From positions 99,093-163,092 of the forward strand of contig JAIYDZ010000005.1 of NCBI GenBank assembly GCA_027487215.1: 64,000 bases of DNA, read 5' to 3'. Origin of the DNA: Pseudomonadota bacterium (GTDB taxonomy: Bacteria; Babelota; Babeliae; Babelales; CAIQNR01). The position numbers and the translations under genes are program-made. A model generated the notes under the pieces. The model ran no database searches and was not told the origin of the DNA. It was given only the letters and a program-made list of their open reading frames with translations. Of this stretch, positions 32,059-40,130 are shown piece by piece. Each line of letters starts with the position of its first letter. Position 1 is the first letter of the stretch.

Positions 32059-32499
32059 ATGACACATTCTCAACCACGTCTTAGAAGTGGTTTTTCACTC
32101 GTAGAATTGATGATTTATATGGCTGTTGTGGGATTGCTTGCAATGGTTGTTGTGCCTAACTTTATGTCTTACCTTGAGACAGGAAGAAGAAGCGCTACAG
32201 AACAAAATATTAAAGCAGTAAAACAGGCTATTACTACTTTTTATTCTGATACAGGTTCTTATCCTGATTCGTTACGAGAACTTGGCACCAAGCCTCTTAA
32301 TGAGCGTACTGCTAAAGGATGGCATGGCCCTTACCTAGAAGATGGTAAAATGAGCGAAGATGGCATTCCACTTGATGGATGGAAACATGAACTTGTGTAC
32401 CGCAGGGTAGATCCAAGCTCAGGTAAAGCGTATGAACTGTATTCATATGGAAAAGGCGGAGAAGATGGCGCTGATGAAGACAGGATTTACGCACAGTAA
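32059..32499 (+). CDS. gspG: major pseudopilin
   Basis: RSGFSLVELMIYMAVVGLLAMVVVPN prepilin motif; WHGPYLEDGKMSEDGIPLDGWKHELVYR GspG C-domain. Confidence 0.9.
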   Translation: MTHSQPRLRSGFSLVELMIYMAVVGLLAMVVVPNFMSYLETGRRSATEQNIKAVKQAITTFYSDTGSYPDSLRELGTKPLNERTAKGWHGPYLEDGKMSEDGIPLDGWKHELVYRRVDPSSGKAYELYSYGKGGEDGADEDRIYAQ

Positions 32500-33058
32500 A
32501 CCCGGTTTTAGTCTTTTAGAATTAATGATTGCGCTTATGATTATAGGCATTGTAGGCATGGTAGTGGCACCTAATTTTAGTAATCGGGTGCCTCGTTACC
32601 AGCGTACAGAGTTTGTTGATAAATTGAATGCAATCGTTCATCAGGCGGTAGTAAGTGCCCTTGAAACAGGGCACGTGCACAAGGTTATTTTTAATCTTGA
32701 TAAAAGAACTATTTCAGTGCACGAAAAAACTGAGCAGGTTGATGGTGATGGGAAAGATCTGTTTAATCCGATCGTGCTTCATGCTGTTGGTAAAGGATAT
32801 GCATGGCCAGAACATTTTTCATTTAAGCAGTTTTTTGTGCAAGGAGTTGATGAGATTGCCCAACATATGGCGGGTAATATTCTTGAAGATATCTGGTTTT
32901 TTATTGTACCAGAAGGTATGGCACAAGAAGTTATTATTAACATAGTAGACACGCACGATACAGGACGTTCCCTTGATGGGCATGAACTAAGTCTCGTGCT
33001 TAATCCGTTAAGAGTGCATTTTGAAGAACATGAACAGTTCAGGTCACCAGGTGCGTAA
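32468..33058 (+). CDS. gspH: minor pseudopilin, GspH-like
   Basis: KPGFSLLELMIALMIIGIVGMVV prepilin motif; position in gsp order. Confidence 0.75.
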   Translation, partial: ALMKTGFTHSKPGFSLLELMIALMIIGIVGMVVAPNFSNRVPRYQRTEFVDKLNAIVHQAVVSALETGHVHKVIFNLDKRTISVHEKTEQVDGDGKDLFNPIVLHAVGKGYAWPEHFSFKQFFVQGVDEIAQHMAGNILEDIWFFIVPEGMAQEVIINIVDTHDTGRSLDGHELSLVLNPLRVHFEEHEQFRSPGA

Positions 33059-33452
33059 AGGTTTTATGTTAATGGAAGTGATGGTTGCTGTTGCACTATC
33101 AGGAATCTTATTGACAGCAATCTTATCGTTACAGCTTGCTGTTTTTAAACGTGTGACATTTAATGCACAACGTGTTTCTCATTTTATTCGTTTAAAACAA
33201 TTTTTTACCAACAAACTGCGAAGTTCTTCAGAAAATCTTGCTGAGCAGGAAGACCGTTTGTCATTCCAGCATGACTTAAAAGAGTCACAACCTGATTCTG
33301 TGTGTATGCGTTTTAAAGGTATTAAAATTATAACAGCAACAAGTTCTTGGTCAGAGTGGGATGGACAAAAACAGATAGCGTGTTCGCTTTTGTCATTTAC
33401 CCCTCCAAAAATAGAACAGCCTCAGCAAGCACCAGCAGGAGTTAAGAAATGA
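33021..33452 (+). CDS. gspI: minor pseudopilin, GspI-like
   Basis: RKGFMLMEVMVAVALSGILLTAIL prepilin motif; overlapping gene order. Confidence 0.75.
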   Translation: MKNMNSSGHQVRKGFMLMEVMVAVALSGILLTAILSLQLAVFKRVTFNAQRVSHFIRLKQFFTNKLRSSSENLAEQEDRLSFQHDLKESQPDSVCMRFKGIKIITATSSWSEWDGQKQIACSLLSFTPPKIEQPQQAPAGVKK

Positions 33453-34516
33453 AACAGGGATTTTCTCTTATTGAGGTAATGCTTGCGTTGGCGATCACTG
33501 CAATGTTTGGGGGGATTTTAGTACAGGTTCTTTCACAATTGGGTGGTACTCAGGCGCGTGTTTTGGCCATTTCTTCCATCGATATTCAGGCTCTTGTTGC
33601 ATTTCATACCTTAGAAAAAGATATCTCTGGAGCATTTGTTCCAGAGTTACGTTCTCTTGATGAAAAACCAGTTGAAGCACCTTCTTTAGTATCTTCATCT
33701 CAAGACAAACCGCAAGAGTTTTCAGAAAAATCTGATTCTTCCAAAAACACAAAAAAACCTGAAAAAGTATTTGAGAGCAATAACGGGGCAGACGGAAATT
33801 TAAAATTTTTAACCTGTATTACCACTAATCCTTTAAATGTGTATGCAACTGCAAAACCATGCGTGGCTCGGGTAGTTTATGTGTTAGCCCCAGACTCAGA
33901 GAGTAATAAAAATCATTTTGTTCTTTATCGTTATGAAACATCCAAAGTTGCTGACATCGCGGCATTTGGCTTTAATCAGGAACAGGTAGTCACACGGGGC
34001 GTGCTGGTGATGCGTAATATTGTTGCTTGTGGTGTGGAGTTTTTAGCAGTTCCTGAAAAAGCTAAAAAAGATGATCAAAAATCATCAGATTCAAAAAGTT
34101 CAGATGATAAAGATGCTGAGAAAAAATTTATAAAGTCGGTAGTGTGGGAAGGGAGCAGTGAGAGCGAGCAAGATGTGCAAGAAGGAAAAATGCCTGATTT
34201 GCCACACTCTATGATTATGACTATGCGTATTATGGATGAACGTTCAAAAGAGTATACATGGGTTGGTACGTTCTCTCCTTTGTATGGTCTTGAGTCAATT
34301 GTACTTGAAGGCAATAAACCTCTTGCACAAAAAACTACACAGGATCGTGCTATTGATAAGCTGGGCGATGTAATGTATGACAATCCTTTAAGTAAAGGGT
34401 TGCAAAAGAAATTTGAAACATGGCAACCAACAGAAGCGGGAGCCTCTGCTGAAAAAAGAACAGCACCACCAGCACCACCTTCAGGTGGCCAGATAATGCA
34501 AGGAATGGCACAATGA
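33449..34516 (+). CDS. gspJ: minor pseudopilin, GspJ-like
   Basis: MKQGFSLIEVMLALAITAMFGGILVQVL prepilin motif; gene order. Confidence 0.75.
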   Translation: MKQGFSLIEVMLALAITAMFGGILVQVLSQLGGTQARVLAISSIDIQALVAFHTLEKDISGAFVPELRSLDEKPVEAPSLVSSSQDKPQEFSEKSDSSKNTKKPEKVFESNNGADGNLKFLTCITTNPLNVYATAKPCVARVVYVLAPDSESNKNHFVLYRYETSKVADIAAFGFNQEQVVTRGVLVMRNIVACGVEFLAVPEKAKKDDQKSSDSKSSDDKDAEKKFIKSVVWEGSSESEQDVQEGKMPDLPHSMIMTMRIMDERSKEYTWVGTFSPLYGLESIVLEGNKPLAQKTTQDRAIDKLGDVMYDNPLSKGLQKKFETWQPTEAGASAEKRTAPPAPPSGGQIMQGMAQ

Positions 34517-35592
34517 AAAGACATTCAGGATTTGCATTAGTGACAGTTTTTTTAATGTTAACAGTTGCTACATTGCTGGTTTCACAACTCTATTTTAAAG
34601 GGCTTACTTATAATACTTTTATTCCTGCTGCGATTAATCGAGAACAGGCAAAGTTGGTAGCTCGTTCAGGAATTCAGATCGCGCTCAATCAATTATCATT
34701 GTTAGACTCTCAGTTTCTATCTGATAAAAAAGACGAAAAAAAAGATGCCTCGCAGTCAGTATCTGAAGAAAAAGATCCCATAAAGCGTGCCAAAAATTTA
34801 CTTTCATTTCTTTTGAAGGTACAACATCGTTGGCAAACCTTTGAGTTTGATGAAAAACGCGATGGATTTGAGGGAACTTTAAAGTTATGTATTTCCTGTG
34901 AAGAAGGAAAAATTCCTCTAAAGTCTTTAATTGATGGACAGAAAAGAACGTTTGCTCCTTTGCAAAGCACTGGGAAAAAGCCAGATGAATTTTTTAAATT
35001 TATTTTTCAAAAAATGAAAGAACTTACTTTCAAAAAAGATCTTTATCCTTCTTTTGAAAAATATATTAAAGAGCGAAAATTTGATTGGATAGATGTCACG
35101 GATGTGTTTGCCTATGAAGGATTTGAATCACTTTCTAATTTTCTATTTTATGCACCTGAACCGTTGCGTGAGGGGATTGTTCGTAAAGATGTTTATTGGT
35201 CAGATTTATTTACCGTGTGGGTAGATACTCAAACAATCCATCCTCTTTTATTTTCTCCTTCTGTTCGCAGAGTTTTTGATCTCAATGTAGATCAGATAGG
35301 TGTTGGTGGTTTTGAAGATGAGCACAAAAAAATAGTTGAAAAATTAGATTTACAATTGTCTGCGTGGCACGCCGATTGGGATAATTATATTGAACCACTC
35401 TATCAGAAAGATTATGCGAGGCTGCCCAAAGAGCTTATTGCCCTTTTAAGCACAAAATTTGAGCCCCGAGTGTTTTCTGTGCTATGTTATGGAAAAGTTG
35501 GGAAAATAGAGCAGAAACTCCTTGTGATCATTGTTCGTACATTTGATAAAAATGGAGAAGTTTTTGAAGTTAAAAAATTATACTGGCTTTGA
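34513..35592 (+). CDS. gspK: GspK-like minor pseudopilin
   Basis: RHSGFALVTVFLMLTVATLLVSQLYF N-terminus, large size, gene order. Confidence 0.75.
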   Translation: MKRHSGFALVTVFLMLTVATLLVSQLYFKGLTYNTFIPAAINREQAKLVARSGIQIALNQLSLLDSQFLSDKKDEKKDASQSVSEEKDPIKRAKNLLSFLLKVQHRWQTFEFDEKRDGFEGTLKLCISCEEGKIPLKSLIDGQKRTFAPLQSTGKKPDEFFKFIFQKMKELTFKKDLYPSFEKYIKERKFDWIDVTDVFAYEGFESLSNFLFYAPEPLREGIVRKDVYWSDLFTVWVDTQTIHPLLFSPSVRRVFDLNVDQIGVGGFEDEHKKIVEKLDLQLSAWHADWDNYIEPLYQKDYARLPKELIALLSTKFEPRVFSVLCYGKVGKIEQKLLVIIVRTFDKNGEVFEVKKLYWL

Positions 35593-35605
35593 GTGAAGGG
35601 AAGCT

Positions 35606-37279
35606 GTGAAAATTAATACAGAAACCAGTGTCGGACTGTTCGTCCTTGGAGCACTGGCTATTTTTTTCTATATGACCTTTCATATTGGTGTTTTTAGGTT
35701 TGATACGCAAAATTATAGAAAACAATATGTTTATTTTAATGACGTATCAGGACTTGCAAAAAAGGCCGATGTAAAAATAGCAGGTGTTAAAGTTGGATGG
35801 GTGTCTGATATTTTGCTTACACAACGTGATGATGAGGCAGGCTATGATGCAAAAGCCGAAATCATGGTGCTCAGACATTATCTATTAAGAACAAACTCTT
35901 ATGCAATTGTCCGTCAGGACGGTTTGCTTGGCGTAAAATATCTTGAATTAGTTCCGGGAGATCCGCTTTCTCCTTCATTAAAAGAGGGTGAACCTCTTGG
36001 TAAGCCTGGACAATCTCCAGCCTCAATTGATGGACTTTTACAGCAATTTAAAACGATTGCCGATAACGTAGAAACCATTACTGGATCAGTTAAAGATTCA
36101 TTGGTTTCAAGCGACGGTAGAGAGCGTATGCAAGATATTATGGGCGATGTTCATAAAGCTGCTGCTCGCCTTGCTTCGTTTACCGAATCAATTGATCGTA
36201 TTATTACCAATAACGAAGATGATCTTCAGGGGATTGTACGAGACTTTCGTGATTTTGCCGGTCAGATGCGTGATGCAATGCCAATGCTTAAAGAGGACTT
36301 CCATCGTCTTGCAGGTAGGTTGACTGATCAAACATTACCATCATTTGATAGAAACGTAGAGCGTATTGCTAACGTGTTTGATAGAGACTTTGGTGGAATG
36401 GCAGACAAGCTTGAAAGCACTGCAGACGCTATTGAAGAAGCGGCATTACAAACACGCGATGGCTTTAGAAGCTTTGGGTCTGTTGTAAGTAAGATTGATG
36501 ATGGAAAAGGTCTTATTGGTAAGTTGATTAACGAAGATCAGACCTATCACGATCTTAAAGTTGCGGTACAAGGTCTTAAGAATTACTTCTCAAAGATTGA
36601 AAGCATGGGCGTAGTATTTGATTCTCACTTTGAGGCAATGTATACCCGCGGTGAAAACTTTGATCTACGTGATTCAAAAGGTTACTTTGATGTGCGTGTG
36701 CATCCAAACCAAGATCACTTTTATTTATTGCAATACATGGGTTCAACCAAAGGTGGCATAGAACGCAGTGTGACCGATCGTATCTGGAAAGATACCGATG
36801 GAAATGCCTATAATGTTGATGAAGTGCTCAGTACTTTAACAACAGGTAATGAGTTTAGAAAGCTTGAATTCTCACCTTCTATTGAAGAAACAAGACGTGT
36901 TAGAGATGCTAAAAAGTTCGGGTTCCAGTTTGGTAAAACATTTACCGATCTCGCTTTAAGATTTGGACTTTTTGAAAGCAGCTTTGGCGTTGGTGTGGAT
37001 TATGATATTCCATTTAATTCAGACAAATTGCGTTGGGTTACCTCAGTTGAAGCCTTTGATATGAGAGGCCGTGATCGTCTTAATGATCAAAGCCCTCATT
37101 TGAAATGGATTAACAGAGTGTTTCTGATGCGTAACATTTATGTAAACTTCGGTGCTGATGATTTTGTCAGCAAGCATAATGCTAATGCCTTCTTTGGTGT
37201 TGGGTTACGATTTGGCGATGATGATGTTAAGTACTTCATCTCTCGCCTTGGGTTAGGTGGTGGACCAGCAGGCAATTAG
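35606..37279 (+). CDS. MCE/MlaD-family protein with C-terminal beta-rich domain
   Basis: ETSVGLFVLGALAIFFYMTFHIG...VYFNDVSGLAKKADVKIAGVKVGWVSDILL; C-terminal repeated amphipathic strands. Confidence 0.85.
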   Translation: MKINTETSVGLFVLGALAIFFYMTFHIGVFRFDTQNYRKQYVYFNDVSGLAKKADVKIAGVKVGWVSDILLTQRDDEAGYDAKAEIMVLRHYLLRTNSYAIVRQDGLLGVKYLELVPGDPLSPSLKEGEPLGKPGQSPASIDGLLQQFKTIADNVETITGSVKDSLVSSDGRERMQDIMGDVHKAAARLASFTESIDRIITNNEDDLQGIVRDFRDFAGQMRDAMPMLKEDFHRLAGRLTDQTLPSFDRNVERIANVFDRDFGGMADKLESTADAIEEAALQTRDGFRSFGSVVSKIDDGKGLIGKLINEDQTYHDLKVAVQGLKNYFSKIESMGVVFDSHFEAMYTRGENFDLRDSKGYFDVRVHPNQDHFYLLQYMGSTKGGIERSVTDRIWKDTDGNAYNVDEVLSTLTTGNEFRKLEFSPSIEETRRVRDAKKFGFQFGKTFTDLALRFGLFESSFGVGVDYDIPFNSDKLRWVTSVEAFDMRGRDRLNDQSPHLKWINRVFLMRNIYVNFGADDFVSKHNANAFFGVGLRFGDDDVKYFISRLGLGGGPAGN

Positions 37280-37289
37280 GTTTTAAGAC

Positions 37290-38228
37290 CTAATCTTCAT
37301 CGTGCATTGTAAGACAACGTTTTGTCTTATAATGTTGTGCCCAGTGAAAGAAAATGCGTTTAAGCAAGGCTATCCTTTCGATACCTTGCTTAATTGCTTG
37401 AAGCGATTCTAAGTTCACTGGAAAAGCTCGTTTTACATGTAATCGTTCAATCCATTTTGCAAGAGTAAAATAGCGTCGCAAGGTGATAAGTTCTTGGCGG
37501 ACCTCCTCTAGAAAGCAGTTAAGGGGGACAAGGTGATCGGTAGGGTCATTCTTGTTGTTATAGCGTGCCTGAATTGTTGCCATTAATTCTTGTGACAATG
37601 TTTCTTCGTCTATTCCATACAACACATCAAACGGTACATCCTTTTTCCAATTACACCATGAATTTTCTGTTTTTATAAGCCATAGCGCTTGTTGCATACG
37701 ATAATAAATCAATGCATATGTACCTAAAGCTGCGCAGCCATAAACACAAAATGCTTCTTTAGAAACAAGTAGCTCTTTCCAGTTGCGATCGGAAAGGTAC
37801 CCATTTTTTTTAAGTGAATCAAAGAGTGTTTGCATTGAGGTAGCGGTTGCCGCGGTTGTGGTCGTGGTGGTTGGCATTACGCTATGTTGTCCGCGGTTAT
37901 CGGATGCTGATTGTGCATCCGATAAAGAAAGCGCTCTCGTATCAGCTCTCGTATCAGCTCTCGTATCAGCGTGAGTATTGGTGTCAGACTTGAGTCCTAT
38001 ATCAGTTATTGAGTTTGAATTGAAATGTACTTGGACGGGGCTGTGAGGTGCGACAGAGTGGATAGGGGGGACTAAAACATAGTTAGTCATTCCAGTTTTT
38101 GGATCATACGATTCGCAGTAGATCCACCCAGCTCGAGACTGATGTGTAGAAATAGGTGGTTGGGCTGCAAAAATTGTTAAAAAAGACGCTAAAAAAAGCC
38201 ATAAACTTATACTTATAGTACGCTTCAT
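37290..38228 (-). CDS. hypothetical secreted protein with DTRA tandem repeat
   Basis: MKRTISISLWLFLASFLTIFAAQ signal; DTHADTRADTRADTRALS. Confidence 0.6.
   Translation of the reverse strand: MKRTISISLWLFLASFLTIFAAQPPISTHQSRAGWIYCESYDPKTGMTNYVLVPPIHSVAPHSPVQVHFNSNSITDIGLKSDTNTHADTRADTRADTRALSLSDAQSASDNRGQHSVMPTTTTTTAATATSMQTLFDSLKKNGYLSDRNWKELLVSKEAFCVYGCAALGTYALIYYRMQQALWLIKTENSWCNWKKDVPFDVLYGIDEETLSQELMATIQARYNNKNDPTDHLVPLNCFLEEVRQELITLRRYFTLAKWIERLHVKRAFPVNLESLQAIKQGIERIALLKRIFFHWAQHYKTKRCLTMHDED
37932..37970. repeat. 12-nt tandem repeat (about 3 copies)
   Basis: gctctcgtatca repeated three times. Confidence 0.9.
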
Positions 38229-38391
38229 ATATCTCTCTCAGTCGTTATATTTAAAGACTTGAAGGATATAACCCAAATATTTTTTTTTGTAAATTCATTT
38301 TCGTGAGGATCTGTTGACACAATAGGTGTGTCAATTACACTAAACTGGACGGGAAGTACCGAAACTTTACCCTTTTTTGAAAAATTAAATA

Positions 38392-39084
38392 ATGAATGTA
38401 TCGCGCCAAGAACTTATTGAATTTTTTTCACAGTATGTCACACCGCAACGTCTGCAAAAAATTAATCAGCTGGTAAAACACAGAACGCGCCACATTACTA
38501 TTGCGTTAGAGGATGTTTATCAATCTTTAAATGCTGGTGCAATTGTGCGTACTTGTGAATCTCTTGGCGTTCAGGATATGCATTGTATTATTGAGAGAAA
38601 TCAGTTTGTAATTAGTAAAGGAATTGATCAAGGAGCTTCAAAGTGGCTTACACTTCATGATTACAAAAAAAATGGAAACAGTACTGCTTCAGCTGAATGT
38701 ATAAGTACCTTAAAAAAGAATGGTTATAAAATTGTTGCAACCTCACCTCATGCACAGATGACTATTTCAGAGGTTCCGCTCGATACAAAGTTGGCTCTGT
38801 TGTTTGGCACAGAGCTTAATGGACTTACCGATGATTCCCTTGCATCTGCTGATTATTTGGTAAAAATTTCAATGTATGGATTTAGTGAAAGTTTTAATGT
38901 TTCTGTAAGTGTTGCACTTTGCTTATATGATTTTATGACACGTTTGCGTGCCTCTGATATTGAGTGGCAACTAAGTTCACAAGAACAGGAAGTTATTGTG
39001 CTTGATTGGTTGCGCACATCGCTTGATACCGCAGATCTTCTTGAAAAAGAATTCTATAAACGGCGTAATAGTTCTACGGTATAA
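38392..39084 (+). CDS. trmH: SpoU/TrmH-family tRNA/rRNA 2'-O-methyltransferase
   Basis: NAGAIVRTCESLGVQDMHCI, LLFGTELNGLTDDSL, ISMYGFSESFNVSVSVALCLYD. Confidence 0.9.
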   Translation: MNVSRQELIEFFSQYVTPQRLQKINQLVKHRTRHITIALEDVYQSLNAGAIVRTCESLGVQDMHCIIERNQFVISKGIDQGASKWLTLHDYKKNGNSTASAECISTLKKNGYKIVATSPHAQMTISEVPLDTKLALLFGTELNGLTDDSLASADYLVKISMYGFSESFNVSVSVALCLYDFMTRLRASDIEWQLSSQEQEVIVLDWLRTSLDTADLLEKEFYKRRNSSTV

Positions 39085-39092
39085 GAGTTATT

Positions 39093-39539
39093 TTACCCTT
39101 TGACAGAAGAGTAACGAGTCATAAAATCTGCAATAAATTTTAATAGATAGCTTTCAAGTTGTAGAGATACTGCAGCGCTATAAAGGTTTTCAATACCTTT
39201 AATACCATACGTATCATCTATTTGCTTCAAAGTTTCATCCCACTCAGTTGTTGGTTGTGAAACGAGAGTATTAAGTTGTGAAAAAGTAGTAAGTGTTACT
39301 GGCGAATCGGTTAATTCAAGAGCCCATTGGTGGTCATGTTGATTGATAATGGTGGTAAGAGCTTTACAGTTTTGTACAAAATTAGTGCTTGCCGATACAG
39401 CACTGTTATCTTTTAGATATAAGGTATATTCAAGTGGTTCAAAAAGAATATCAGCATCGTCACCCTGTGGAGTAGTGAACAAAAGTGCATATTTTAGAAA
39501 CAACAAACTTGTGATTGTTGATTTTTTTATTGTAATCAT
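39093..39539 (-). CDS. secreted Skp1/BTB-like small protein
   Basis: signal-like N-terminus, then YTLYLKDNSAVSASTNFVQNCKALTTII...TEWDETLKQIDDTYGIKGIENLYSAAVSLQLESYLLKFIADFMTRY resembling the Skp1 fold pattern. Confidence 0.55.
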   Translation of the reverse strand: MITIKKSTITSLLFLKYALLFTTPQGDDADILFEPLEYTLYLKDNSAVSASTNFVQNCKALTTIINQHDHQWALELTDSPVTLTTFSQLNTLVSQPTTEWDETLKQIDDTYGIKGIENLYSAAVSLQLESYLLKFIADFMTRYSSVKG

Positions 39540-39674
39540 ACAAAACCCCCTCGTTTTAAAATCACTTTAAAAGTAGCAGATTTGCCTTTTGTTTTTCAAC
39601 AGAAAGCTTTGTATGAGCTTAATTCCAGCTTATTTGTTTTTACTCAGGGGGAGCTTGTTTGCCGGTATAATTTA

Positions 39675-40130
39675 TTATGATTTTGTAAGAACCGCTTTAG
39701 CGAGTTTTTTTTCAAGCGCATTCATTATTTTGTCATTTTCTTCATCATAATGAGAATAACCCAGAAGATGACAGATTCCGTGAACCAATAAGGTATCAAG
39801 GCGTTCTTCAAGTGTTACATCATATAAAGATAAAATGCCGTGCACGTATTCAATTGAGATAATTAAATCACCAACATTTTTATCTTCATCAGAATAGACA
39901 GTAATTCGTTCACCAGCTTCAAGTTGATGATAAGGGAATGATAAAATATCGGTTGGCTTATCTTTTGCTCGATACTGCTTATTGTAGGCATGAATTGTTG
40001 AATTGGTAGTAAGCCAAATTCCTAAATCGTAATCACTATACTTGAGTTCATCAAGAATAATCTGAGCAGTTTTTTCAATGCGCTGCGTATCAACAATAAA
40101 TTTTCTTTGAGTATTTCTAATCGTAATCAT
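39675..40130 (-). CDS. ybeY: endoribonuclease YbeY
   Basis: DKPTDILSFPY and HGICHLLGYSHYDEEND metal-binding motif. Confidence 0.95.
   Translation of the reverse strand: MITIRNTQRKFIVDTQRIEKTAQIILDELKYSDYDLGIWLTTNSTIHAYNKQYRAKDKPTDILSFPYHQLEAGERITVYSDEDKNVGDLIISIEYVHGILSLYDVTLEERLDTLLVHGICHLLGYSHYDEENDKIMNALEKKLAKAVLTKS

Noticed and set aside
34075-34524. 149-aa minus ORF antisense to gspJ
   Set aside because: Ser-rich shadow ORF opposite a supported coding gene.
37275-37295. ATTAGGT-TTTAAG-ACCTAAT hairpin between mlaD-like gene and 37290 gene
   Set aside because: AT-rich, no U-tract; could be a weak convergent terminator but not supported well enough to list.
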